From the NCBI RefSeq assembly GCF_900100335.1, contig NZ_FNFE01000008.1, positions 124,001 through 188,000 on the forward strand: a stretch of 64,000 nucleotides of DNA, read 5' to 3'. The translations under genes were made by a program, and so were the position numbers. Below the pieces are notes generated by a model. That model saw only the letters and a program-made list of their open reading frames with translations. It did not search any database and was not told where the DNA came from. The stretch comes from Natronorubrum texcoconense. Its GTDB lineage: Archaea; Halobacteriota; Halobacteria; Halobacteriales; Natrialbaceae. Positions 23,867 through 33,612 of the stretch are shown piece after piece (position 1 is the stretch's first letter; every line of letters begins with the position of its first letter).

Positions 23867-25564
23867 ATGACACGAACGCTTCTCGTCGCGGGGACGGCGA
23901 GCCACGTCGGCAAGTCGACGGTCGCCGCCGGACTCTGTCGGCTGCTCGCCGACCGTGGCATTTCGGTCGCCCCATTTAAGGGACAGAACATGAGCAACAA
24001 CGCCCGCGTGGTCGTGCGAGCGGAGGTCACTGACGACGGTTCCGGCGTCGTCCCAGGCGACGAACCGAATTCCGACCAGTCGAACGGCGATCGACCAAAC
24101 GTCGACCAGTGGGGAGAGATCGGCGTCTCGCAATTCGTGCAGGCTCGAGCCGCCTCCATGACCCCGACGACGGACTGCAACCCGGTCCTACTCAAACCGC
24201 GCGGCGACGGCGAGAGCCAGCTCGTGCTCCAGGGAGAGGCCCACGAGCACGTCCCAGCCGGGACCTACTACGAGGAATACTGGGAGGAAGCTCGGGACGC
24301 GGCCGAAAACTCCTTCCGGCGGCTCGCAGCCGATCACGACGTGATCGTCGCGGAGGGCGCGGGGAGCATCGGCGAGATCAACCTCCACGACCGGGACCTC
24401 GCGAACGTCGAGACGGCTCGGTTCGCCGACGCCGACATCCTCCTGCTGGTCGACATCGAACGCGGCGGGGCGTTCGCCAGCCTCTACGGCACCGTCGAAC
24501 TCCTCCCCGACGCGCTTCGCGAGCGCGTCGTGGGCGCAGCCATCACCAAATTCCGGGGCGACCCGACGCTGCTCGAGCCCGGCATCGAGGAGATCGAGGC
24601 GAAAACCGGCGTCCCGATTCTGGGAGTGCTCCCCTACGACGATCCCGGGCTGCCTGAAGAGGATAGCGTCGGCCTGCCGTCGACGAGCGAACGCGGCGTG
24701 CTGGGTGGCGACGACGGCGTGCCCGCCGAGCAGCGGCTCCGGATCGCCGTCCCCCGACTCCCCAGAATCTCGAACGCGACGGACCTCGAGGCGCTGGCGG
24801 CCGAACCCGGCGTCTCGGTCGTCTTCGTCCCGGTCGAGAGCGGGTCGACCGACAGCAGCGGAGACGAAACTGCGGACGTGGCGGCGACGCTCGAGGACGT
24901 CGACGCCGATGCCGTCGTCCTCCCGGGGACGAAGAACACGGTGGACGATCTGCTGGCGCTCCATCGCGCCGGTTTCGGCGACGCGCTCACGAACTTCGAC
25001 GGGCCGATCGTGGGAATCTGTGGCGGCTATCAGCTACTGGGCGAGCGGATCACGAACGCCTCGCTCGAGGGAACGGGCGAGGACGACGTGGTCGACGGTC
25101 TCGGCTTGCTGCCGGTCGAAACCGAGTTCGAGGGCAGCAAACGGCTCGAGCAGACGACGGTGCCGGTCGACGGGACCGCGACGCCGTTGCTCGCGGGCGC
25201 CGAGGGGTCGGCGTCTGGGTACGAGATCCACGCCGGACGAACGCGGACGCTCGAGGACGTCGCTCGGCCGCTCGGCGAGTCGAGCGCCTCCCGCGGACGG
25301 GTCCTAGGGACGTATCTCCACGGGCTGTTCGACAACGAACCGATTCGGTCGGCGTTTCTCACACACGTCGCCGCCGACGCCGGAATCGAGTGGTCGCCGT
25401 TAGGTAGCGACTCGGCTACAGTAGCTGACGAAGAGACGGGATCCAGCACGACGCCCTACGACCGCGCCGCGGCGCTGGTTCGAGACAATCTCGATCTCGA
25501 AGCGCTCGGCGAGCCGTTCGACGAGGGGATCGAGAAGTCGGTCAACGAGACGCTCGACCCGTGA
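23867..25564 (+). CDS. cbiP: Cobyric acid synthase
   Basis: Adenosylcobyric acid synthase, 565 residues, which amidates side chains b, d, e and g of the corrin ring with glutamine and ATP. The N-terminal ATPase domain has [19 protein letters not shown] (9-27) and [11 protein letters not shown]; the C-terminal glutamine amidotransferase domain has [11 protein letters not shown] (nucleophile Cys near 385) and YLHGLFDN with the catalytic His. Residues near 48-65 ([12 protein letters not shown]) are a small acidic insertion relative to bacterial enzymes, as expected of halophiles. Confidence 0.94.
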   Translation: MTRTLLVAGTASHVGKSTVAAGLCRLLADRGISVAPFKGQNMSNNARVVVRAEVTDDGSGVVPGDEPNSDQSNGDRPNVDQWGEIGVSQFVQARAASMTPTTDCNPVLLKPRGDGESQLVLQGEAHEHVPAGTYYEEYWEEARDAAENSFRRLAADHDVIVAEGAGSIGEINLHDRDLANVETARFADADILLLVDIERGGAFASLYGTVELLPDALRERVVGAAITKFRGDPTLLEPGIEEIEAKTGVPILGVLPYDDPGLPEEDSVGLPSTSERGVLGGDDGVPAEQRLRIAVPRLPRISNATDLEALAAEPGVSVVFVPVESGSTDSSGDETADVAATLEDVDADAVVLPGTKNTVDDLLALHRAGFGDALTNFDGPIVGICGGYQLLGERITNASLEGTGEDDVVDGLGLLPVETEFEGSKRLEQTTVPVDGTATPLLAGAEGSASGYEIHAGRTRTLEDVARPLGESSASRGRVLGTYLHGLFDNEPIRSAFLTHVAADAGIEWSPLGSDSATVADEETGSSTTPYDRAAALVRDNLDLEALGEPFDEGIEKSVNETLDP

Positions 25565-25589
25565 TGCTGCAGCGCGGCGTCGAGTTGCG

Positions 25590-25979
25590 TTAGGCCGACT
25601 GATTTCTGTACGTGCCGAGCAGTTCCTCGAGAATAATACACTCCTGGTCTGTCGAATCGTAGTGGGTGTCGATGAAGCGTTCCGCCGCCTCGTAGTCGCC
25701 GCGAAGGCCGTGTTTGCGGACGTTGATCACGGCGTCGAGGAAGAACGTGCCGCCGTCCGTGCCCAGCACGGCTGCGTGATCCTGCTCGCTGATATCGAGT
25801 TCGGACTTGATCTCGTCGAAGTTGAACGTCTCCACCTCGTGGTCGGAGTTGATCAGCGTCAGTACGTACTCCGCGGAGAAGCGATAGAACTCGGATTTGC
25901 TCTCGAACATACCGTCGTCGACGAGTTCGTCGATCGCCTCGACGACCTCGTCCGGGTATCTGACGGTATCTTTCGCCAT
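25590..25979 (-). CDS. Ribbon-helix-helix regulator
   Basis: A 129-residue protein. The N-terminal 45 residues (DTVRYPDEVVEAIDELVDDG followed by FESKSEFYRFSAEY) match a ribbon-helix-helix DNA-binding domain; the rest is acidic, with a C-terminal helical region (NVRKHGLRGDYEAAERFID). Haloarchaeal proteins of this type are annotated as CopG family regulators. Start at 25979 (MAKDTVRYP) is preferred to the ATG at 25994 because the RHH strand normally begins close to the N-terminus. Confidence 0.78.
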   Translation of the reverse strand: MAKDTVRYPDEVVEAIDELVDDGMFESKSEFYRFSAEYVLTLINSDHEVETFNFDEIKSELDISEQDHAAVLGTDGGTFFLDAVINVRKHGLRGDYEAAERFIDTHYDSTDQECIILEELLGTYRNQSA

Positions 25980-26156
25980 ATCGACACAGTGCACACTCCT
26001 GGCTCATTACTGTTTCGAACAGCTGTAGATTTTGAGACAGGATCGGGGGGTCTCGAGTAAATCCGACGGACACTCGAGGCTCGTATCGAGTCTCGAAACG
26101 GAACGAACGTTAAAGCGAACGGGAGGGGTTGGCCCACACAGATAGGTGTAATCGAC

Positions 26157-26927
26157 GTGTCTCTCGGCCTCTTCGTCAGTTCCCTCCCCTGGTGGTTGGC
26201 AGCGCCGCTGCTCCAAATCGCGGTGCTCGTCGTCGGGATGGCACTGGACGAAACCTACGTCAATCGGACGACGATCCTGACCGGCGCCATCGCCGCGCAC
26301 ATGCACATCTTCGTCGCCGGCGACGCCGGGTTCCTGGTCGCGCTGTACGCCGACGTGGGTCTCGTGATCGGTGCCTACGGGCTGTACGCTTACGTGATCG
26401 ACGGCTACGTCGGGGCCTGGTTCCGACTGCTCGCGTACTTCGTCTACTCGCCGCTGGCGGTCTTTCTCGTCATCCTGACCGCCGGGCCGACGCTGTTCGG
26501 GGTCGAGCCGCTGGTCGTTCCCGCGATCGTGCTCGCAGGCTACGCCAACCACCAGCTTCGAGAGTACCTCAGCCCCAGAGAACCGTACTACTTCGGCCCC
26601 GATTCACCGGACGCGTTCGAAGCAAGCCTCGAGACCGGAGCGACGGCCGGATCACCGATCGACGCACCGACGGCCGAGACCGGCGACTCGGCGGCCGAGT
26701 CGGCCACAACAGCGTCCGAAAACGAGCCGACAGCAGCGGCGACAGCCGACGACGCGACTGCTCGTTCCGGCGGTGGGCCGGAATCCGGCCGCCCGGAGGC
26801 GAATTCGTTCGACGAGTCCGGCGTGCGTGAGGGCGGTACCGAGTTCGACCATCCCGGAGCCGAACCGGCAGCCGCCGCGGACTCGAGCGAGCGGGGGATC
26901 CTCCCGGAGTTCATGCGCCGGCTGTAG
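26157..26927 (+). CDS. Multi-span membrane protein, unknown function
   Basis: A 256-residue protein beginning at a GTG. Residues about 5-150 hold four to five helices (PLLQIAVLVVGMALD, FLVALYADVGLVIGAYGLYAYV, LLAYFVYSPLAVFLVILTAG), then SPREPYYFGPDSPDAF and a long Ala/Glu/Thr-rich disordered tail. Similar membrane proteins with this tail are common in haloarchaea, with no known role. Confidence 0.7.
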   Translation: MSLGLFVSSLPWWLAAPLLQIAVLVVGMALDETYVNRTTILTGAIAAHMHIFVAGDAGFLVALYADVGLVIGAYGLYAYVIDGYVGAWFRLLAYFVYSPLAVFLVILTAGPTLFGVEPLVVPAIVLAGYANHQLREYLSPREPYYFGPDSPDAFEASLETGATAGSPIDAPTAETGDSAAESATTASENEPTAAATADDATARSGGGPESGRPEANSFDESGVREGGTEFDHPGAEPAAAADSSERGILPEFMRRL

Positions 26928-27026
26928 CTGGACGGGTTGTCTACTGTGCTAACAAGTGTAGAACGAAACCGCTTACTACAGGACGGTCGGCTGTTGCGCG
27001 GCCCACCTGCGTGAATTATTGCCATG

Positions 27027-27062
27027 CGCTACTGTAGAGTGGCCCTTATCGCCACAGTAGCG
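27027..27062. repeat. Two-step hairpin upstream of the MTH865-like gene
   Basis: CGCTACT pairs with AGTAGCG, and an inner GTGGC pairs with GCCAC around a seven-base loop. It lies about 75 bases upstream of the next start codon and could be a terminator-like or regulatory hairpin. Confidence 0.4.
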
Positions 27063-27136
27063 GTCTCATCGTACCGCCGTCAGCGATAGCAACTACCTGC
27101 AAATTTATTATTTATCGGGCACAACTAGCACGCGCA

Positions 27137-27388
27137 ATGGCAGACGAATCCGAAATCCGCGACCAGATGATCGACGCGTTCGAAGGTGCCGACTATCCAA
27201 TCTCCAGTCCGATGGATCTCGTGCCGGCACTGCCAAACGGTCCCGGGACGAAGTTCGAGTCCGGCGACTTCTCGATGACCGCAATGGAACTGAACACGAA
27301 AACCTCGGGCGGGGACTTCCCCTACGACGACCCCGAGTCCTTCGTCGACGACATCATCGAGGACCTCAAAGAACAGGGCGAAATCTAA
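27137..27388 (+). CDS. MTH865 family protein
   Basis: An 83-residue acidic protein of the MTH865 family (an EF-hand-like fold of unknown role first seen in a methanogen). It has ADYPISSPMDLVPALPNGPG followed by TKFESGDFSMTAMEL near residues 18-52 and ends FVDDIIEDLKEQGEI. A TTATTTAT element lies about 27 bases before the ATG, so the mRNA is probably leaderless. Confidence 0.85.
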   Translation: MADESEIRDQMIDAFEGADYPISSPMDLVPALPNGPGTKFESGDFSMTAMELNTKTSGGDFPYDDPESFVDDIIEDLKEQGEI

Positions 27389-27620
27389 CTCGGACGGCGG
27401 GACTCGAACCACCCGAACGACCGTTTCACGCACGGGAGACGGACTGGCTCCCCGGCGATTCCAGTCCCTATTCCTCCGACGATCACGGGGCAGTAGATCC
27501 CCGCTCAGTAGTTGCCCAGCGGTCAGTAGTCGTCGGTTCAGCACAGCGGAGCAGACACCGCCACCAGTTTCAGCGACCCCGGGCCGGGGTAACCACCGCC
27601 GGAGCGTGATCGCACGGACA

Positions 27621-27679
27621 ATGTGGTGACAGCCTCGACGCTAGGTGGTGACAGTCCCGATGTTACGTGGTGATCACCC
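27621..27679 (+). repeat. 22-bp direct repeats
   Basis: Units at 27621 and 27643 share GTGGTGACAG and the ends CGAYGYT, and a third partial unit begins at 27665 (GTGGTGATCACC). Confidence 0.5.
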
Positions 27680-27736
27680 AACCTGCAATACTTTCGCCTA
27701 TCGGTAGGGTACCGCACAAGCAGTGCACAAGTTCTA

Positions 27737-27761
27737 CACAGTGTACACCGTGTACACTGTG
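27737..27761. promoter_or_regulatory. Perfect 25-bp palindrome
   Basis: CACAGTGTACAC, one base, then GTGTACACTGTG. It is a strong operator or cruciform candidate. An 11-base relative of its right end, ACTGTGCTAAC, also occurs at 26944-26954. Confidence 0.6.
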
Positions 27762-28065
27762 CTAACGATCCACCGTCCCAGGAATTAAGCGAGCTGGCGA
27801 CGAACGAGGGGTAGGACCGTCGAACGCATCTCCGACTGCCGAGACGTCTGGCGTGTCGACCGAACTGACCGTGAGCGATACTCACGAGTTCCCACCGAAT
27901 TAGTATCAGGTTTTGTGAAATGCGTTCAACAGTTCGACATCGCCCACTAATTCCCGAACGCCTCGTCTAGCGGCGGGGCGATGTACCAGTAGTCTTTTAT
28001 TCTGATGTGGTGATAGGACAGAAAGAAGACGGCGACAGATAGCGATCGGTAAATACTGGTACCGC

Positions 28066-30108
28066 ATGTCCCACGAGAACCCATCCGGATCGGTCACGCA
28101 CATCACAGACGCACGATCGAGTTCCCTCCAAAGCCGACTCCGCGACGGGACACCGTACGCTACTCGAGCAATTTCAGTAGCGACGGCTCTCGAAGACGGT
28201 CTCGTGGGCGAGTTCGGATCCGCTTCTCGAGACGGAGCCGACCCACAGGGCCCCGTCGCCGTCGTCATCGAACACGACGATCCGGCGGAAACGACGGCCC
28301 TACTCGAGCGGTGTCACGCGACCGATGCAGCCGTTCCGACGATCGTGGTCCCGAAAGCGGGAAGCGAAGCGCTCGCGACGGCTGCGCTGCGGGGGAACGC
28401 CGACGAGTACGTCGCTCCCGGAACGGACGAGGATCCTGTCGAACGAATTCTCGAGACGATTCGCTCAACCCCGGAAACGAGTGTGGAGACAGCGCGAACG
28501 CGACCGTCGACGCGATCCGCCGACCGCGACTACCACCGAATCCTCGCGAACGAACTGCCCGACGAGGCGTTCGTCCTCGGCGAAGACGGAACCTACCTCG
28601 AGGTGAAGGTGCGACCGGACGCTGCGGAACTGTACACGAAGCCGGCCGACCAGTTACTGGGAGAACAGCTCCAAAACGTCTTTCCGGACGACGTCGCCGC
28701 GAAGCTAGAGGCGTGTATCGATCGAACGCTTCGGACCGATACGATTCAAACGATCGAGTACGGCGCGAAGACGACCGACGGAGACCGACAGTTCGAAGCT
28801 CGAGTCGTCCCGATCGACGATCGAATCGAGGGACAGCGAGCCGTCGTCTGGCTCGCCAGGGATATCACCGAACGGGCGAAACGCGAACGCGAGCTTCGAT
28901 CGCGTCAGGATCAACTCGAGACACTCAATCGAATCAGCACGGTCGTCGGGCAAGTCATCGATACGCTGGTGGAGGCCCCATCGCGGGACGCCATCGAGCG
29001 CGAGGTCTGTGAACAGCTCGTCGACTCGGAGCTGTACTGTGGCGCCTGGATCGCCGAGCGCACGGGCGAAGGGACGCTTGCGTACCGAACCGGTGCCGGC
29101 GATGCCGAAACCTACCTCGAGGCGGTCGAAGCGCTCGACGCCGACCACGAGTGGTTAGGAATGCGAACCGTCCAGACGGGGTCGGCCCAGACGGAGATGG
29201 ACGTCCAGAAGAGCGAGACGGTCCCCGAGCCGTTGCGAAACGCCGCTCGCGAGGACGACGTCAGTTCGGCGATCACCGTTCCGATCGACCACAACGACTC
29301 GATTTACGGCGTGTTAACCGTCCTCGCCAGCCGTGATGAGGCGTTCAGCGGCGACGAGATGGCCGGCTTCGAACTCCTCGGCGAGACCATCGGCTTCACC
29401 ATCATGGCCGTGAAGAATCGACAGCTGCTGTTCGCCGATACGGTCGTCGAACTCGAGTTCCGGATCGACGGCGGCGACACGTTCGCGTTCGACCTCTCGG
29501 AGGAGTACGGCTGTACGTGTTCGCTCGAATGGGCCGGAACGACCTCCAGCGGGCGGACCGTCCAGTACGTGACGGTCGACGGAATCGACGGCGAAACCGT
29601 CCTCGAAGCGGCCAACGACCACCACTCGATCGAGGAGTGTCGACTCATCCACGACGGCGATGCCAGCTGTACGATCGAAATGCGTCTCTCCGAGTCGGGC
29701 GTTCGGACGCTGGCGAATCACGGTGCGACGATCAGAGACGTCAGCGTCGAGGACGGGGTCGGATGCTGCGTGATCGAGGTTTCACAGGACGCGGACGTTC
29801 GAGAGATCGCGGAGGCGCTGACCGTCGTCTACGAGAACACACAGCTCATCGCTCGTCGCGAAGTCGACCGATCGGTGCAGACCGCAGCCGAGCGTCGCAA
29901 CCGAATCCTCGATCAGCTCACCGATCGACAGCTGACCACGCTCCGACTCGCCTACTACAGCGGCTTTTTCGACTGGCCCCGGGAGAGTACCGGCGAGGAG
30001 ATCGCCGACGCGATGGGGGTTACTCCACCGACGATGCACCAGCACCTTCGAAAGGGGCTAAAAGCGGTTCTCTGCGAGTTCTTCGAGGTCGGCACCGAGA
30101 CGGAGTGA
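28066..30108 (+). CDS. Bat-like PAS/GAF sensor-regulator with HTH_10
   Basis: A 680-residue bacterioopsin-activator-type protein. In order: an N-terminal receiver-like segment (about 60-140, lacking a clear phosphate Asp), a PAS domain (about 165-275), a GAF domain (about 290-450), the Bat-specific region (about 460-615) and a C-terminal HTH_10 (about 625-675, RNRILDQLTDRQLTTLRLAY and TGEEIADAMGVTPPTMHQHL). Such proteins sense redox, light or oxygen and activate transcription directly without a kinase. The HTH region DRQLTTLRLAYYSGFFDWPR is the family hallmark. Its targets here are not visible. Confidence 0.9.
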   Translation: MSHENPSGSVTHITDARSSSLQSRLRDGTPYATRAISVATALEDGLVGEFGSASRDGADPQGPVAVVIEHDDPAETTALLERCHATDAAVPTIVVPKAGSEALATAALRGNADEYVAPGTDEDPVERILETIRSTPETSVETARTRPSTRSADRDYHRILANELPDEAFVLGEDGTYLEVKVRPDAAELYTKPADQLLGEQLQNVFPDDVAAKLEACIDRTLRTDTIQTIEYGAKTTDGDRQFEARVVPIDDRIEGQRAVVWLARDITERAKRERELRSRQDQLETLNRISTVVGQVIDTLVEAPSRDAIEREVCEQLVDSELYCGAWIAERTGEGTLAYRTGAGDAETYLEAVEALDADHEWLGMRTVQTGSAQTEMDVQKSETVPEPLRNAAREDDVSSAITVPIDHNDSIYGVLTVLASRDEAFSGDEMAGFELLGETIGFTIMAVKNRQLLFADTVVELEFRIDGGDTFAFDLSEEYGCTCSLEWAGTTSSGRTVQYVTVDGIDGETVLEAANDHHSIEECRLIHDGDASCTIEMRLSESGVRTLANHGATIRDVSVEDGVGCCVIEVSQDADVREIAEALTVVYENTQLIARREVDRSVQTAAERRNRILDQLTDRQLTTLRLAYYSGFFDWPRESTGEEIADAMGVTPPTMHQHLRKGLKAVLCEFFEVGTETE

Positions 30109-30415
30109 CGGCACAGTCGATGTCAGACGAGGTGCGGACCGACCTCGCTACCGGAGAGTCGTTCTCGGTACGATCGAGAGCTCTTCACCGGAAATCCGGT
30201 GTGGTAGATGCGGTGGGACACACGTCGACCGAACCGCGCAGAATCGAGTGCGTTCGGGCTCAAACGGTTCGATATCGGGCGGGACGGCGAGACGCTCGAG
30301 AGACGGGACGGTCAGTCGTCCAACCGGTCGAACGCTCCCCTATCAAAACTTGGGAGAGCGAACAGGCACACGAACGCACAATGTCGATACGGAACGGCGC
30401 GCTACGGCAATTCGT
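30109..30415. other. Intergenic stretch before the dsrE pseudogene
   Basis: Nothing recognised apart from the likely former promoter of the pseudogene. Confidence 0.35.
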
Positions 30416-30848
30416 ATCCCAGACGCAGCAATCGTCGTTCTCGCCGGTACAAAGTCGCCATCCGAGCTCGGCCGGGTCGTCAACGGTCTCCAGACCGCAC
30501 AGGAGTTCGACGACGCGGGGGATAGCGTCGAGATACTCTTCGACAGTGCGGGAACACAGTGGATTCCCGAACTCGAGGACGAGGATCACGACTATCACTC
30601 GCTGTACGCCGAACTGACCGGGCTCATGTCGGCCTGTAACTATAGTAACAACTGCAAGTCATTGCACACCTGATCGCCGAACCGTCTGGCGATCAGTGTG
30701 TAAATCGTTGCAGTGGCTACTATACTGTGCGAACGCCTACGAGGTCGGCGACGAGGTCAAAGATAGTCCGGCAGAACTACTCGACGAACACGAGGGCCAC
30801 CCCAGTATCCGATCGCACCTCGTCGACGGCTACGAGATTATACGCTGA
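30416..30848 (+). pseudogene. DsrE-family gene split by a MITE
   Basis: The readable 5' part (PDAAIVVLAGTKSPSELGRV, then FDSAGTQWIPELEDEDHDYH) matches haloarchaeal DsrE-family proteins, which carry sulfur as persulfide. An 80-base element inserted at 30643-30722 introduces a frame change and stop. Removing it with one copy of the TA duplication restores the codons TGT AAC TAC TGT GCG AAC, reading CNYCAN, the conserved double-cysteine site, and the frame then runs to DEHEGHPSIRSHLVDGYEII and the stop at 30846. The expected ATG reads ATC (30416), so the start is also lost. Two separate lesions argue for a dead gene. Confidence 0.75.
30643..30722. mobile_element. 80-bp MITE, copy 1, with TA target duplication
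   Basis: Terminal inverted repeats TAGTAACAACTGCAA and TAGTAGCCACTGCAA, with inner arms containing GATCGCC and CACAC, flanked by TA on both sides (30641-30642 and 30723-30724). TA duplication suggests mobilisation by an IS630/Tc1-type transposase; none is in the window. Confidence 0.75.
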
Positions 30849-30854
30849 ACAGGC

Positions 30855-31411
30855 GCAATACCACGGCCTTCAGGCCGTGGATACGCGCCGTCACTTAGTG
30901 CCACATTCCACCGTTAAGAGCATAGCCGAGTTTCCGATCCTAACGTTCAAGTTACAAGAGTCTCCATAGGCTGGTAAGGTCAGGTCGGAACGGAGCGGAT
31001 TCCGAACAACCTTCGGAGGCGGCCTGCCCGCCACCCAACGAGGCAATATCCGAAACGCTGACGCGGTGAACACGAATCCTCGAAGGGTTCGTCATTGTGC
31101 CCGTCGGTCGAGCAAGCCCGACGATAACTCCGAGTTCGTCGACGTGTCAGCGGCTCCCTGCTGGCAAAAAAAACAGATGAGAGCCAAAGACACTGAGGAT
31201 AGGAGTAACGGCGGTTTGGCACCGCCAGTCAGCCACCGTCACGATGGCTGGGTTAGATGTGGACTCCCGTAAAGTGGCGGAGTCATGGTTGCGAACCTGA
31301 AACTCTCACCGCTCGGGATTCCTGCGTTAACGAGACGCGTCGCGTCTCGTTCGCACACCAGAACGCTCCGCGTTCTGGAGACGTCTTCAGGCGCAGGAGG
31401 ATGTCAACACG
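30855..31411 (+). mobile_element. Non-autonomous IS200/IS605-like element (PATE-like)
   Basis: No transposase or TnpB frame. It begins near a palindromic hairpin (30861-30880, CCACGGCC pairing with GGCCGTGG) of the sort at the left end of haloarchaeal IS1341-type elements, and ends near GGAGGATGTCA (about 31399-31409), which resembles their right end. Shortly before the right end lie two perfect hairpins (31329-31351 and 31358-31378). The family is inferred from remembered element ends. Confidence 0.5.
31329..31378 (+). repeat. Pair of hairpins near the element's right end
   Basis: AACGAGACGCG pairs with CGCGTCTCGTT (one-base loop, 31329-31351), then CCAGAACGC pairs with GCGTTCTGG (three-base loop, 31358-31378). 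The layout resembles the hairpin pair in the tnpB 3' end at 42858-42910. Confidence 0.6.
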
Positions 31412-31618
31412 TACTGAGGACCCCAGTAGACGACAAGCGAACGATACGCGGCCCAATAGGTCGGTGCCAACGACGCCGACAGCTATTCTGCCGAGCAACA
31501 GAGGACTCGTCGAGACGCCAGCGAAGGCACCACCCTCGGTCGCGTACCTGAGTCCGAACTCGCCAGCGGAGTACTCATAACGAAAGTCGATAGTCACGAT
31601 ATCTTAAAGAAACGGTAT

Positions 31619-31990
31619 GTGAACCCGAGGGCCGATGTCGTCGCCTCGAGTTCGAACGACTGGGATGGGTACGACGACCGCCTCGGCGATAACCACCGTC
31701 GATCGACCGACGGAGAGCGTGGTATCGTGGTGACGGATACACCCGCCGACGTGCTCTACGAGGGGGCAAACGGCCACTACTACACCGACTGCCAGGTCAC
31801 GACCAATCTGCGTACCGAACGATGGAAGCCATGCATCAGACAGCGTGACCCGGACCGACGACTGGTGGAAACGAGCGACGGTGGCCTGCTGTTGCTGACA
31901 CCGACAGACGACCTCCCCGCCTGGGCGGAGATACGCGTCGACGACCGCGGTACTCGCGTCGTCGATACGCGACGCCCACTGCCGGAGTGA
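31619..31990 (+). CDS. Hypothetical protein
   Basis: A possible 123-residue protein with acidic middle and C-terminal regions (GERGIVVTDTPADVLYEGAN, then VETSDGGLLLLTPTDDLPAW). The composition favours this strand over the frame on the opposite one. No family recognised. It adjoins the mobile element, and its N-terminal 30 residues look less convincing, so the true start may be further in. Confidence 0.45.
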   Translation: MNPRADVVASSSNDWDGYDDRLGDNHRRSTDGERGIVVTDTPADVLYEGANGHYYTDCQVTTNLRTERWKPCIRQRDPDRRLVETSDGGLLLLTPTDDLPAWAEIRVDDRGTRVVDTRRPLPE

Positions 31991-32176
31991 CGTTCCGTCC
32001 CAACGATTTTCGCTGTGTTCGACGGTAGCGCCTGCTGCCAACACCCGCAGTTCGGAAACGACGACGTCTCGGTGACGAAATAGGTGTGGGGATGAGTGTC
32101 AGGCGTACCTGACCGACTATAATGGAGTACTATGTGAAGCGGTACAAACTGGCCGTCGCGCGCGAGAGGAGCGATC

Positions 32177-32941
32177 GTGAATCGACGCGTGTTTCTCGGA
32201 ACGGCCGGCTCCCTCGCCTCCGTCGGGACGCTGGCGTACGCGACCCGGGACCCCGTCGACACGCTCGAGATTCGCGTCTGGCTCTCGGAGCAGGCGGCAA
32301 GTTACGGCGGCGTCACCGATCGTATACTCGAGTATCTCGAGCGAATCTTCGACCTCGAGCACTGGTCGCTCACGGTCTCGAGCGGTGGAACCGTCGACGT
32401 CTCGACCGAGAACGGTGCGGAAGTGACGAGCGGCGGCGAATGGCCGGCAGCGCTCGCTGCGGGGGCGATCGGTCGCCGTGACTTGTCACCGGTCTCCGAC
32501 GTCAACCTGCTCGTCACGGACGGCCAGATGCGGCAGGCCCCGACCGGCTACGGGCTTCCGCACATCGCCTCGGTCGGCGGCGCCAGGCACATCGCCGCCC
32601 TCGACCCGTTCGACGAACTCTTCTCGTCACCGGGAGCCGACGCCGACCGGCGGATCGTTCCGAACGGACGGCCGCCGCGGACGATGCAAATTCTCGCCCA
32701 CGAAGTCGGTCACGCGCTTGGCTTACAACACGATCACGGCGTCGCCTATCGGTACGGTGATGCGATCGTCGCCTCACCGATGCTGAGCAGTTACGCCTGG
32801 TCGTCCGACTACGACGACGATAGCTCGCGATGCGGTACGAGCTACCCCGACCCCGCGGGTCTCGATCGAAAGCTCAGTCTGGCGTTCTCGCCCTGTGCGC
32901 GCCGCGAACTCGCCGACTACAGCGGCGGGTTTCTCCCGTAG
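32177..32941 (+). CDS. Secreted zincin metallopeptidase-like protein
   Basis: A 254-residue protein starting at a GTG with a twin-arginine signal (NRRVFLGTAGSLASVGTLAY). The zinc site HEVGHALGLQHDH (about 175-187) is the HExxHxxxxxH of metzincin-like proteases, followed by a Met in SPMLSSYAW that could form the Met-turn. Cysteines near the C-terminus (RCGTSYPD, SPCARRE) could form a disulfide outside the cell. Similar Tat-exported zincins with this motif exist in haloarchaea. Substrate unknown. Confidence 0.8.
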   Translation: MNRRVFLGTAGSLASVGTLAYATRDPVDTLEIRVWLSEQAASYGGVTDRILEYLERIFDLEHWSLTVSSGGTVDVSTENGAEVTSGGEWPAALAAGAIGRRDLSPVSDVNLLVTDGQMRQAPTGYGLPHIASVGGARHIAALDPFDELFSSPGADADRRIVPNGRPPRTMQILAHEVGHALGLQHDHGVAYRYGDAIVASPMLSSYAWSSDYDDDSSRCGTSYPDPAGLDRKLSLAFSPCARRELADYSGGFLP

Positions 32942-33051
32942 ACGAACACAAATTTCACACCCCGCCCCTTGACGCGCCGACGGAGAGAGGCCGTCCGGAA
33001 ACGCATCAGCGGGGAGGACTCGACTTGGATCAACGGAGCGGGACGACCGGA

Positions 33052-33408
33052 TCAGTCTTCGTCGTCGTCGCTCTCGTCCTCGCCGCGGACGAAACTCGCC
33101 TGCGCATCGCCACCCTGTCCGGTCCCGCCCGCGCTTGGACCTTCGATGAGCGAGTCGAAGTCGTCGACCTCGTCGTACTGCTCCCGGTAGACGAGCGCTG
33201 CCTTCCCGAGGGACGTAATCTCGTATAACCCGGACCGTTCGGCCGGCCCGATCTTCCGGACGAGTCCGTAATCTTCCAGTACCGGGAGCCTCGTGTTGAT
33301 GTTTTTGCGGCTCTTCCCCGTGTGAGCGGCGAGATTCGTGGCGACGTTTCGACCCTTGTCCTCGAGCGCCTCGAGGACCAAAAAATCAGTAGGTTGACGT
33401 AACTTCAC
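33052..33408 (-). CDS. Winged-helix repressor-like protein
   Basis: A 118-residue protein like the phage phiH1 repressor and its chromosomal relatives in haloarchaea: winged helix at about 5-75 (DFLVLEALEDKGRNVATNLA, then NTRLPVLEDYGLVRKI and GLYEITSLGKAALVYREQYD), then an acidic, Gly-rich tail (SDDDED at the end). Target unknown. The AT-rich region upstream (33409-33612) probably holds its promoter; no gene is visible there. Confidence 0.78.
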   Translation of the reverse strand: MKLRQPTDFLVLEALEDKGRNVATNLAAHTGKSRKNINTRLPVLEDYGLVRKIGPAERSGLYEITSLGKAALVYREQYDEVDDFDSLIEGPSAGGTGQGGDAQASFVRGEDESDDDED

Positions 33409-33612
33409 TATCGTTCACTCTCATCTATCACTATATTTCCACCGGTAACTAATACTTTCGCCTTTTTCGGTTGTGGTTTCTACGATACCGGACACCGAAA
33501 ACAGCGAATAAAATTACGAAATTTAACATTTCAAGATTAGTAGAGACCAAGATGGTACACGGCAACGCCGAATATCGGGCCCTGGTGTCAGGTACGCGAC
33601 TGAGACCGATAG

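Larger units (their letters stand above)
27389..28065. other. Long intergenic region with repeats
   Basis: No gene is supported. Contents: two and a half 22-bp direct repeats (27621-27679), a perfect palindrome (27737-27761), and near 27401-27440 a stretch resembling a T-arm that does not fold into a tRNA. The last part carries the promoter region of the Bat-like regulator. Confidence 0.5.

Noticed and set aside
27401-27440. Sequence resembling the 3' part of a tRNA gene (GGTTCGAGTCCC on the minus strand)
   Set aside because: The stems needed for a T-arm and acceptor do not pair.
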